Below are positions 1 through 9,430 of a stretch of DNA of 64,000 nt, piece by piece; within the stretch, counting starts at the first letter, position 1; each line of letters starts with the position of its first letter. Position numbers and translations under genes: made by a program. The notes under the pieces are model-generated. The model did not search any database. It was not told the DNA's origin and worked only from the letters and a program-made list of their open reading frames with translations. Source of the stretch: Polyangiaceae bacterium UTPRO1. GTDB taxonomy: Bacteria > Desulfobacterota > Binatia > UTPRO1. The stretch lies in assembly GCA_002050235.1 (NCBI GenBank), contig MWST01000003.1:36747-100746 (forward strand), written 5' to 3'.

Positions 1-1068
<1,068 letters not shown>

Positions 1069-1087
<19 letters not shown>

Positions 1088-2604
1088 GGAGCCTCTCGGC
1101 CGGGGAGCTCGACGGTGAAGATCGTCCCGCCTTCGGCGCGGTCGATCGCCTCGATCCGCCCGCCGTGCTCGCGGACGATGTTGCGGCTTACGGCGAGCCC
1201 GAGGCCGTTGCCGTGGCGCTTGGTCGTGAAGAAAGGATGGAAGAGCCGTTCCCGGTCGCTCGCCTTGATGCCGGTTCCGTGGTCGCGCACGTGGAGCTGC
1301 AGGCGGCCGTCGACTACGACCGTCTCGATCTCCACCGTCGCACCCTCCGGCGACGCTTCGCAGCCGTTCACGAGGAGGTTGACGATCACCTGCCGCACGA
1401 GGTCCGGATCCATGACCCAGAGGACGTCGCGGGGAACGGAAAGGATGCGGATCGAATGTCGCTGTGCTGCCGGCGCGTGTTCCACGGCGTCGACCGCCTC
1501 GCCGACCACTCGCCGCACCGATACCGGCCGCATCTGCGCTTCGAGCGGGCGTGCATAGTGGACGAGGCGGCGCACGATACCCTCGACCCGGGCCAGCTCG
1601 CGCTCCATGTCGAGGAGCTCGCGCGGCAGTCGCTCGGGAGGGAGCGGCGTGCGCCGTAGCGCTTGCAGCATGCCCTTGACGCCAGCCAGCGGATTGAGCG
1701 TCTCGTGCGCGATCTCCGAGGCGATCTCGCCGAGCTCCGAGAGCTTCTCGGCTTGCTGGAGCGCGCGCTCCTGGTCGCGGACGCGGGCTAGGAGCGCGCC
1801 GACGTGCGCCGCCAGGGTGCCGAGCTCGTCCCCCGCGACCTCGATGCGATCGACCACGCCCGACGAGCCGAGCCGCAGGGCGAGCTGGTAGATCGGCGCC
1901 GTCACGTAGCGCGAGAGCGCGAATCCGAGCAGCAACGACAACAGCCCGCCGAGCCCCGTGAGCCACAGCACGCGGCTGCGTGCGGCCTCGATCGCGATCC
2001 CCGCCTGCGCTCGCCGCGCGCTCATGTCCTCGGCGGCGCGGCGCGCGAGGAGGCGGCCGTCGGCGAGCAATCGCTCCGCATCGTCGGCCATCGCCACGAG
2101 CTGTAGCCGCGCCGCCGCGGGGTCGAGATGGGCGAGCTCGTCGAAGCCGGCGGTGTAGGCCGCATAGTCGGCCTCCAGCCGATCGAGGATTGCCTGTTCT
2201 TCGTCGGTGCGGACGAAATCGCGCATCGCCGCGAGCCAGGTCGCGAACTCCCGGCGGTGCGGTTGCACGGCCACCCCGGTGTCGGGGCTCCCGCGGAGCA
2301 GCGACTCGGCGATCCGATTCTTCTCGTCGACCAGAGCTTCGAGTCGGGACGAGAGCTCGATGCCTTCGATGCTGCGCTCGGCCAGCCGCGCCGCGGCCTG
2401 CTCGGCACCGCCGACGGAACGTTGCATCCACCAGGCCGAGAACATCACCGCCGCGATGACGGCCGCGTACCCGAGCATGAGGCGGTGGGCGAGACCGTGC
2501 CGCACGAAATCCGACAATAAGCGCCGGGTGTTCGCTCCGACAAGTGGGGTGGCAGGCGTTTTCGAGCCCTCTTTCGCGAGTTGAGCCTTGCACGATCCGT
2601 GCAC
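1069..2604 (-). CDS. Membrane sensor histidine kinase
   Basis: Inner-membrane kinase of 511 residues from a GTG start. Transmembrane helices lie at about residues 41-61 and 211-234, enclosing a mostly helical periplasmic sensor region of about 150 residues. A HAMP-like linker and a HisKA domain with H300 follow. The H-box reads AHETLNPL where most relatives have HEIRNPL. The ATPase domain has the N box (VIVNLLVNGCEAS, about 406-418), G1 (DHGTGIK, from 431), F box (LFHPFFTTK) and G2 (GNGLGLAVS). It is read into the sigma-54 regulator at its 3' end. Its gene is divergent from the PII-like/RND operon, so a role in controlling that efflux operon is likely but inferred. The signal is unknown. The next in-frame ATG lies inside TM1, so the GTG start is preferred. 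Confidence 0.9.
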
Positions 2605-2648
2605 GGCGCCGGTACCGGCGGCGCGTGCCGCATCCGCAGGCGCTGCAA

Positions 2649-2679
2649 CATTCTGGACCTGCGCTGTCGCATCCTGGAC
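2649..2679. promoter_or_regulatory. Pair of 10-base direct repeats in the divergent kinase/efflux region
   Basis: CATTCTGGAC (2649-2658) and CATCCTGGAC (2670-2679) differ at one base and are spaced 21 bp apart, about two helical turns, in the 146-base gap between the kinase and the PII-like gene. This is the arrangement expected of paired activator sites on one DNA face. Being binding sites for the adjacent regulator is inference. No sigma-54 promoter with correct GG-N10-GC spacing was convincing. Confidence 0.35.
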
Positions 2680-2750
2680 GTCCGGGCGCGGGCCGCGTGC
2701 GCTCGGCGCGACCCTGGCGCGGGCATGGTTCGTGCTGTCCGCGGATGTCG

Positions 2751-3056
2751 ATGCAGATGGTGATGATCATGTTTCGGAGCTCTCTCGAAGCGGACGTACT
2801 CGACATCCTCCGCGCCGCCGCGGTTCCCGGGTACACGGACGTCCATCGCGTGCTCGGCGCCGGAGAGAGCGGCGTCCGCTTGGACTCCTTCGAGCAGCCC
2901 GGCTCCAATTCCCTGGTCGTGACCGCGCTCGCGGAGCGCGATGCGTCCGTGCTCGTCGAGCGGCTACGGGCGTTCCGCGACGATGCGTCGCGGCGCCGTC
3001 GCGGTGCGGGCGTGCCGCTGCGCGTCTTCGTCCTGCCGTGCCGTCAGGCGCTCTGA
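2751..3056 (+). CDS. Small PII-like (DUF3240/CutA-like fold) protein of an efflux operon
   Basis: A protein of about 101 residues starting MQMVMIMFRSSLEADVLDIL. The alternating pattern fits the beta-alpha-beta fold of PII-like proteins: an opening hydrophobic strand, a helix, GYTDVHRVLGAGESG (T-loop position), a second strand SNSLVVTALAERDAS, a helix, and the closing strand PLRVFVLP. PII-like proteins are trimeric and often sit beside transporters. DUF3240-type members head heavy-metal RND operons, which matches its position 12 bases before the pump gene. Several in-frame ATGs (2745, 2751, 2757) occur and none has a clear Shine-Dalgarno sequence, so the start is uncertain by a few codons. Family membership comes from pattern and context and is moderately sure. 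Confidence 0.65.
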   Translation: MQMVMIMFRSSLEADVLDILRAAAVPGYTDVHRVLGAGESGVRLDSFEQPGSNSLVVTALAERDASVLVERLRAFRDDASRRRRGAGVPLRVFVLPCRQAL

Positions 3057-3068
3057 GGGGTCAGCCGC

Positions 3069-6000
3069 ATGCCGAGCTTCGCCATCCGCAATCCCCACCT
3101 GATCATCGTCGGCGCTCTGATCACGGTGCTGCTCGGTCTCACGGCGCTGGTGCAGATGCCGGTCGACGTCTTCCCGAGCCTGAAGATCCCGGCTGTCGTG
3201 GTCGCGACCTTCTATCCCGGCATGCCCCCCACAGAGGTCGAGCGCAACATCACCACGCGGTTCGAGCGCTTCTTCACTCTCGGCAGCGACATCGAGCACA
3301 CCGAGTCGCGCTCGCTCCCGGGCGTCAGCATCATCAAGGTCTTCTTCCATCCCGACGCCGACATCGACGCCGCGGCGGCGTCGATAGCGAATCTGGCGAT
3401 GGCGAATCTGCGCCATCTGCCGCCCGGGACGCTGCCGCCCCTGGTGTTGAAGTCCGGCGCATCGTCGCTGCCGGTGACCCTGGTGACGGTTGCGGGCGCG
3501 GGCTTCAGTGAGGCGCAGCTCCGCGACCAGGCCCAGTACAACGTCCGCAACCAGCTCGCGACCGTCGCCGGCGCGTCGGTGCCGCCGCCTTTCGGCGGCA
3601 AATACCGCCAGATGATGGTCTACGCCGATCGCCAGGCGCTCCAGGCGCGCGGCCTGACGCTGATGGATGTCGTGCACTCGTTGAACGATGCGAATCTCAT
3701 CATCCCCGCCGGCGACGCCAAGATCGGGAACACCGACTATTTCGTGCACACCAACAGCATGATCGAGGATCCGGCGGCCATCGACGACGTTCCCCTCAAG
3801 GTCGGCGCCGGAGCAGCACCCGTATTGGTGCGCGACGTCGCCCACACCGAGGACGCGTCGCAGATCCAGCAGAACGTCGTGCGCATCGACGGCCAGCGTT
3901 CCGTCTATGTGCCGATCCTGAAACAGAGCAACGCCAATACGATCGCGGTTGTCGACGGCGTGCGCGACGTGATCGGAAAGATCGCGGGTCTGCCGCAGGG
4001 CATGAAGCTGCAGCCGATCTTCGATCAATCCGGGTACATTCGGGCCGCGATCGCGAGTCTGCGTGATGAAGCGGGATCGGCGGCGCTCCTCGCCTCGCTC
4101 GTCATCCTGCTCTTCCTCGGGAGCTTCAAGTCGACGATAGCGATCTTCCTCTCGATCCCGCTATCGCTGCTCGGCGCCGCGTTCGCCATGTTCTGCGGCG
4201 GCTCCACCGTCAACGTGATGACGCTCGGCGGCTTCGCGCTCGCCATCGGCCGCCTCGTCGACAACTCGGTCGTCGTGCTCGAGAACATCAATCGCCATCT
4301 GTCGCTCGGGAAAGGGCCGCAGGAGGCGGCGCGCGACGGCGCCGAGGAAGTGGCGCTCCCGGTGCTGGCGTCGACGCTCACCACCGTCATCGTCTTCTTT
4401 CCGGTGATGTTCCTGTTCGGCGTCGCCAAGTACCTCTTCAGCGCTCTCTCGCTCGCCGTCGTGCTGTCGATGATCGCATCCTACGTCGTCGCGATGACCG
4501 TCATTCCGATCTATTGCGCGCGCTTCCTGACCAGCGAGGAGGCGCAGGCGACGGAAGAAGGCGGCGGCCGCCTCGCCGGCTTCAGCCGCGCGTACGAGCG
4601 CTTCGCCGATCGCTACGAAGGCTGGCTCGCGCTCGCGCTCGAGCACAAGGGTTTGGTAATCGGCGCCGTCACCGGCCTCTTCGTCCTCGCCATGGTCGGA
4701 TGGCGGCACCTCGGCACCGAGCTGTTCCCGCGTACCGACGCCGGCCAGTTCATCATCGACCTGCGGGCGCCGTTGGGGTCGCGGATCGAGGTGACGGAGG
4801 CTCTCGCCGACAAGGTCGAGGCCGTCGTCCGTGAGGTGATCCCCAAGGACGATCTCGACGTCGTCGTCTCCAACCTCGGGCTCGCTCCGGGCTTCTCGGC
4901 GATCTATTCGCCGAACGCCGCCAGCGACTCCGGCGTCGTCATGGTGAGCCTGAAGCCGGAGCATCGCGGATCGACGTGGCAGTATCTCGCCCTCCTGCGC
5001 GAGCGTTTGCGGGCCGAGGTCCCGGAGGTGGAGCCGTTCTTCCAGTCCGGCAGCATCATCGACAGCGTCCTCGACTTCGGCCTGGCGGCGCCGATCGACG
5101 TGCAGTTGAGCGGACCGCGCTACGACGACCTGCACGCGGCGGCGCGCACGATCGAGCGCACCGCACGCCGGCTCTCCGGTGTCGCCGATGTCTTCGTGCC
5201 GCAGGAGGCGGGCTATCCGACGCTCGACGTGAACGTCGACCGGCTGAAGGCCGCCCGCCTCGGCTTGAGCCAGCGCGACGTCGTCAGCAACACCATCACC
5301 GCCCTCACCTCCAACCAGATGATCGCGCCGTCGATCTGGATCGATCCCGCGAACGGCAACGACTATTTCCTGACCGTCCAGTACCCCGAGCGCGACATCC
5401 GCTCGCTGGATACGCTGCTCGACATCCCGGTCCGCAGGGGTGATGGCGGCGCCGGTCGCGACGATGCGCTCATGCTGCGCAGTGTGGCGACGGTCAGCAA
5501 GAGCGCGCAGCCGGCCGAGGCCGACCACTACGACATCCAGCGGGTCGTCGACGTGCTGATCGCGCCGCGCGGCGACGACATGGGCGGCACGCAGCGGGAG
5601 ATCAGGGAAGCTCTCCGCGACGTGCACCTGCCCGCCGACGTCCGCGTCACCTATCGCGGAGCGGTGGCGGCGATGGAGGCATCGTTCACGAGTTTCGGCT
5701 TCGGCCTGGCGATGGCGGTCGCGCTGCTCTACCTGGTGATGGTGGCGCAGTTCCGATCGTTCCTCGATCCCGTGATCATCATGTTCGCGGTACCGATGGG
5801 GATGATCGGAGTGGTCGCGATCCTGCTCGCTACGGACACGACGCTCAACATCGAGTCGTTCATGGGCATAATCGCGATGGTCGGGATCGTCGTCTCGAAC
5901 TCGATCCTCCTCGTCGACTTCGCGAACCGCCGCCGGCGTGCCGGTGTCGAGCTGCGGCGGGCGGTGCTCGAGGCGGCGCGGACACGCATGCGCCCGATCG

Positions 6001-6185
6001 TGATGACGGCGCTGGCGACGATCGTCGGGCTGGTCCCGATCGCGCTTGCGCTCGGTGCGGGAGCCGAAGCGTCGGCACCGCTCGCGCGCGCCGCTGTCGG
6101 CGGCCTCACCGTGTCCACGGCCTTGACACTGGTGCTCGTCCCGGTCGCCTACGAGCTCTTCTGTGTGCGGAGGACGGCAGCGTGA
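3069..6185 (+). CDS. RND efflux transporter (AcrB/CusA superfamily, inner membrane)
   Basis: A protein of 1038 residues, the normal RND size, with 12 predicted transmembrane helices and two large periplasmic loops. TM1 opens the protein (NPHLIIVGALITVLLGLTAL), followed by PVDVFPSLKIPAVVVATFYPG. The second half ends in PLARAAVGGLTVSTALTLVLVP. In TM4 the sequence is IGRLVDNSVVVLEN. D398 is kept, but the second Asp of the AcrB DD pair is Asn (N399), and the TM10 lysine position is Ser (S943 in VVSNSILLVDFAN). It would export its substrate by proton exchange with the adaptor and TolC-type channel encoded next. The substrate is unknown. It starts at ATG 3069 after GAGGGG and overlaps the adaptor gene by GTGA. 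Confidence 0.95.
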   Translation: MPSFAIRNPHLIIVGALITVLLGLTALVQMPVDVFPSLKIPAVVVATFYPGMPPTEVERNITTRFERFFTLGSDIEHTESRSLPGVSIIKVFFHPDADIDAAAASIANLAMANLRHLPPGTLPPLVLKSGASSLPVTLVTVAGAGFSEAQLRDQAQYNVRNQLATVAGASVPPPFGGKYRQMMVYADRQALQARGLTLMDVVHSLNDANLIIPAGDAKIGNTDYFVHTNSMIEDPAAIDDVPLKVGAGAAPVLVRDVAHTEDASQIQQNVVRIDGQRSVYVPILKQSNANTIAVVDGVRDVIGKIAGLPQGMKLQPIFDQSGYIRAAIASLRDEAGSAALLASLVILLFLGSFKSTIAIFLSIPLSLLGAAFAMFCGGSTVNVMTLGGFALAIGRLVDNSVVVLENINRHLSLGKGPQEAARDGAEEVALPVLASTLTTVIVFFPVMFLFGVAKYLFSALSLAVVLSMIASYVVAMTVIPIYCARFLTSEEAQATEEGGGRLAGFSRAYERFADRYEGWLALALEHKGLVIGAVTGLFVLAMVGWRHLGTELFPRTDAGQFIIDLRAPLGSRIEVTEALADKVEAVVREVIPKDDLDVVVSNLGLAPGFSAIYSPNAASDSGVVMVSLKPEHRGSTWQYLALLRERLRAEVPEVEPFFQSGSIIDSVLDFGLAAPIDVQLSGPRYDDLHAAARTIERTARRLSGVADVFVPQEAGYPTLDVNVDRLKAARLGLSQRDVVSNTITALTSNQMIAPSIWIDPANGNDYFLTVQYPERDIRSLDTLLDIPVRRGDGGAGRDDALMLRSVATVSKSAQPAEADHYDIQRVVDVLIAPRGDDMGGTQREIREALRDVHLPADVRVTYRGAVAAMEASFTSFGFGLAMAVALLYLVMVAQFRSFLDPVIIMFAVPMGMIGVVAILLATDTTLNIESFMGIIAMVGIVVSNSILLVDFANRRRRAGVELRRAVLEAARTRMRPIVMTALATIVGLVPIALALGAGAEASAPLARAAVGGLTVSTALTLVLVPVAYELFCVRRTAA

Positions 6186-7309
6186 CGAACCGTGTGCGCC
6201 TGCTGATTGCGACGGCGGCTCTCCTCGGCCTCGGCATGGCGTTGCGCACGGCGCCCGTCGCCGAGCCGGCGACCGAGCGGTCGCTGCCGCGCGTCGCGGT
6301 CATTCGGCCCGAGCGCGGGGACGTGGTGCGTTCGATAACGCTTCCGGGCGATCTGATCGGCCGGAACCAAGCGCAGCTCTATGCCAAGGTGACCGGCTAT
6401 CTGCGCCGCATCGACGTCGACAAGGGCGATAGCGTGCGCCAGGGGCAGATCCTGGCGGAGATCGAGGTTCCCGAGCTCCAGCAGAAGCTGAAGCGGGCGC
6501 GCGCCAACCGCGACGTACGCCGGATCACCTACGATCGGCTGCGCGGAGTGTGGAACACGGACCGGCGGCTCGTCGCCCGCGAGGACGTCGACGTCGCCCG
6601 CGGCGAGTTCGATCAGGCCCAGGCAGAGGTCGAAGAGCTCGAAGCACTCGTGGGATACACGCGGATAGCGGCTCCCTTCGCCGGCATAGTGACGGCGCGC
6701 TACGTCGATCCGGGGGCTCTCATCGAGGCCGACGGCCGCGGCGGCGGACCGGGAGATCGCGACGGGCCCAAGTCCGGCGGACCGATCGTGGCGCTCGCCG
6801 ACACCGCCCGCTTGCGCGTCTACGTGTACGTGCCGGAGCGCGAGGTGGCGGCGGTACGGCGTGGAATGGCGGCACGTCTCGTCCTCAGGGAGCTTCCCGG
6901 GCGGGAGTTCTTGGGAACGGTGGCGCGCTTCGCCAACGCCCTCGATTTCTCGACGCGCACGATGCTGACCGAGGTCGACCTGGAGAATCCGCAGGGCGAG
7001 CTCTATCCCGGCATGTACGCCGACGTTACGCTCGAGCTCGAGCGCCACACGCACGCGCTCGAGATCCCGCCGACGGCGGTCGGGAGCGACCGGACGTCGA
7101 GCTTCGTGCTCGTGGTGGACGGCGGCACGCTCGTGCGGGTGCCCGTCACCACCGGGATCGCCTCGCCGCACCTGGTCGAGGTCACGAGCGGCTTGTCGGG
7201 GAGCGAGAGCATCGTCCGCGACCTCGGGCCGGCGCTGCGCGAGGGTGACAGAGTGGAGATGGTCGCTGCCGGGGCGGCGACGACCGGCGCCGGACCGCGA
7301 GAGCCATGA
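6182..7309 (+). CDS. RND periplasmic adaptor (membrane fusion protein, HlyD/AcrA family)
   Basis: A protein of 375 residues that bridges the pump and the outer-membrane channel. The N-terminus has a signal/anchor helix (about 5-21) without a lipobox cysteine. A split lipoyl domain follows (LYAKVTGYLRRIDVDKGDSVRQGQILAEIE ahead of the hairpin; TRIAAPFAGIVTARYVDPGALIE after it), separated by a coiled-coil hairpin (about 95-150) and followed by beta-barrel and membrane-proximal domains. It starts with GTG in the four-base GTGA overlap with the RND gene and ends in an ATGA overlap with the outer-membrane factor gene, so the three are translationally coupled. The GDGRGGGPGDRDGP-like insert near residue 185 is Gly/Asp-rich and looks like a surface loop. 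Confidence 0.93.
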   Translation: MTNRVRLLIATAALLGLGMALRTAPVAEPATERSLPRVAVIRPERGDVVRSITLPGDLIGRNQAQLYAKVTGYLRRIDVDKGDSVRQGQILAEIEVPELQQKLKRARANRDVRRITYDRLRGVWNTDRRLVAREDVDVARGEFDQAQAEVEELEALVGYTRIAAPFAGIVTARYVDPGALIEADGRGGGPGDRDGPKSGGPIVALADTARLRVYVYVPEREVAAVRRGMAARLVLRELPGREFLGTVARFANALDFSTRTMLTEVDLENPQGELYPGMYADVTLELERHTHALEIPPTAVGSDRTSSFVLVVDGGTLVRVPVTTGIASPHLVEVTSGLSGSESIVRDLGPALREGDRVEMVAAGAATTGAGPREP

Positions 7310-8676
7310 GCGCGCGCAGCGGAGTCGGCTGGATGATGGTCGCCGTTTTCGCTTTGGCGGTCTCGACCAGGGCCGGCGCCGCCGCCTCCGGCGACCCGGT
7401 GCCCGGCGCCGAGCTCACCCTCGCCAGCGCGATCGCAATCGCGCTGGCGCGGCATCCGGCGCGCCTCGAAGAGCAGTCGCGCGTGAGCGCGGCGGACGAA
7501 AGGGTCGGCGCAGCGCGCTCGGGCTACCTCCCGCAGCTGTTGGCGACGGCACAGTACCTGCGCGCTACCGACAACGGGATCGGCGACACGGCATATCTCG
7601 CCGCGCCGGGGATACCGCGCCTGCCGAGCAACGGGCGCCACGACGACTCGCTTTCGAGCACCTTCGACAATTATCTCGCCGGCGTCTCCGCCTATCAGTA
7701 CCTGCTCGACTTCGGACGGCAACGCGGGTTGGTCGCGCAGCGGAACGCCGAGGCGGATCTCGAGCGGGCGCGGCTCGCCCTGGTCGAGCTCGACCTCGTA
7801 TATCGGGTGTCGAAAGCGTACTTCGACCTCGTCGCCGCCAAGGAGCTGGTCGCCGTCTACGAGACTGCGGTGGCGCAGCGCAGCGAGCACCTGCACGGCG
7901 CCCAGGTGAAGGCGCGCGCCGGTCTCGTCTCCGAGATCGACGCCTTCACCGCCGATTCCGAGCTGGCGCGCTCGCAGCTGAACCTCGTCGACGCGCGGAA
8001 TGCCGCCGCCATCGCCAAGGTCGCGCTCGACAACGCCATGGGCCTCGGGGCCGATGCGCCCGACTACCGGCAGGCGCCGCCGCCGGCTCCGCCTCCGCCG
8101 GCCGAGGATCTTCCGGCATATCTGGCGCGGGCGCTGCATCAGCGGCCCGATCTCCGCATGCTCGAGGACGAAGCGCGCGCTGCCGGCGCCGAGATCGCCG
8201 AATACCGCAGCGACCGCTGGCCCACCCTCGGAGCGACCGCCGGCTACACCGTGCGCGGCCACGACGATGCCGCCGCCAACAACTTCGACCTCGGCGTGGT
8301 GATGAGCTGGCCCCTCTTCAACGGATTTCTCACCGATCACCAGATCGGCGAGGCGCGCGCGCGACAAGACGCGGTTCGGCACGGCATCGAGGGATTGCGC
8401 CAGGAGATAGCGCTGCAGGTGCAGCGTGCGTACTTCGAGCGGCAGACGTCGGTGCAGCGCATCGAACGTGCCGACCGAGCGCGGGCGGCGTCGGCGGCCG
8501 AGCTCGATCTGGCCACCAGGCGCTACGAGGGCGGCCTCGGCAGCATCCTCGAGCTGGCGGACGCGCAGCGGCGCTTCACCGAGGACAACGCCGACGTCGT
8601 CCGCGCCCACGCGGCGGCGGCATCCGCGCAGGCGGCGCTCGCCCGGGCCACGGCGGATCCGCGGCCGCGCTCCTGA
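7306..8676 (+). CDS. TolC-family outer-membrane efflux channel
   Basis: A protein of 456 residues with a signal peptide ending near ALAVSTRAGAAA (about residue 25). It has the internally repeated, alanine-rich helical structure of outer-membrane factors. LTLASAIAIALARHPARLEEQSRV is the usual opening helix, and the second repeat starts around LPAYLARALHQRPDLRMLEDEARAAG. The motif WPTLGATAGYTVRG matches the beta-strand that starts the second barrel segment. The C-terminal helices are rich in Ala, Arg and Glu. Its start codon overlaps the adaptor stop by ATGA. Together with the pump and adaptor it forms a complete tripartite exporter. Confidence 0.93.
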   Translation: MSARSGVGWMMVAVFALAVSTRAGAAASGDPVPGAELTLASAIAIALARHPARLEEQSRVSAADERVGAARSGYLPQLLATAQYLRATDNGIGDTAYLAAPGIPRLPSNGRHDDSLSSTFDNYLAGVSAYQYLLDFGRQRGLVAQRNAEADLERARLALVELDLVYRVSKAYFDLVAAKELVAVYETAVAQRSEHLHGAQVKARAGLVSEIDAFTADSELARSQLNLVDARNAAAIAKVALDNAMGLGADAPDYRQAPPPAPPPPAEDLPAYLARALHQRPDLRMLEDEARAAGAEIAEYRSDRWPTLGATAGYTVRGHDDAAANNFDLGVVMSWPLFNGFLTDHQIGEARARQDAVRHGIEGLRQEIALQVQRAYFERQTSVQRIERADRARAASAAELDLATRRYEGGLGSILELADAQRRFTEDNADVVRAHAAAASAQAALARATADPRPRS

Positions 8677-8699
8677 CACCAACCGGAGGAGGTACATTC

Positions 8700-9365
8700 A
8701 TGCGCACGATCATCGCTCGGGGGACGATGGCGATCCTGGCGCTGGTCGGCACGGCGTGCGCGCTCACGCCGCCGCACGTCCGGCTCGATCCGGCGGCCAA
8801 CTTCACTGCGCACGTGGACGCGCGCGGCATCGTCGTCGACCGCATGGCGGGCGGCGAGCGCGCCCGTGTGGTCCAGGAGCTGGCCTTCCGTGCGTGGCCG
8901 CTCGCGGTCGAGGAGGGCCGCAAGGACGTGGCGATCATTACGTCTGCGGGTGCGGCCACCACGGTGAGCGCCACCGGCGGCGACGGCCGGCCGCTCGGTG
9001 ACGTGGAGGCGCAGTGGACCGACGGCGCCATCCATCTCACCTTCGCGCCGCGCGGCCAGGCCGTCTACCGCACGACGCCGTTTCGCCGCGTCAATCCGTG
9101 GCGGACCCCACGTCTCCTGGGTCAACCGGCGGACGACATCGTCGAGCTTCCGGGGCGCTACGTCGCCGACATCGAGAGCGCCGACGGCCGGCGCGTCGGG
9201 TGGCTGAAGGTCGAGATCGCAGACGGCGGCGCGGTGGCGCGGCTCTACGAGGGCGACCTGCCCGCGAGCATCAACGGCCCGCTCGCGGTCGCGGCCGTGG
9301 AACGCCTGAACGAAGAGGTCGACTGGGTCGAGCAGCATGCAGTCGATCCGTACCTCGGGAACTGA
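8700..9365 (+). CDS. Predicted lipoprotein of unknown function, last gene of the efflux operon
   Basis: A protein of 221 residues starting at ATG 8700, 7 bases after a strong GGAGGAGG Shine-Dalgarno sequence. The N-terminus is a short signal with a plausible lipobox (ALVGTAC, Cys at about residue 20), so it is probably membrane-anchored. The mature part looks beta-rich (GDGRPLGDVEAQWTDGAIH, GRYVADIESADGRRVGWLKVEIADGG) and ends acidic. I recognise no family. It lies 23 bases after the channel gene on the same strand and may be an accessory factor of the exporter, which is inference from position only. Confidence 0.75.
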   Translation: MRTIIARGTMAILALVGTACALTPPHVRLDPAANFTAHVDARGIVVDRMAGGERARVVQELAFRAWPLAVEEGRKDVAIITSAGAATTVSATGGDGRPLGDVEAQWTDGAIHLTFAPRGQAVYRTTPFRRVNPWRTPRLLGQPADDIVELPGRYVADIESADGRRVGWLKVEIADGGAVARLYEGDLPASINGPLAVAAVERLNEEVDWVEQHAVDPYLGN

Positions 9366-9430
9366 CGGTGCGCAGAGCGCGCTCGACTCCGTGAGCGCAA
9401 GAGCGAAGAGTTCGCCGGCCCCCGGTCGGG

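Noticed and set aside
2605..2750. Sigma-54 promoter for the kinase or efflux genes
   Set aside because: A TTGCA element (reverse of 2644-2648) has GG upstream but with 11 instead of 10 bases to GC, and other GG-N10-GC hits lack the flanking consensus.
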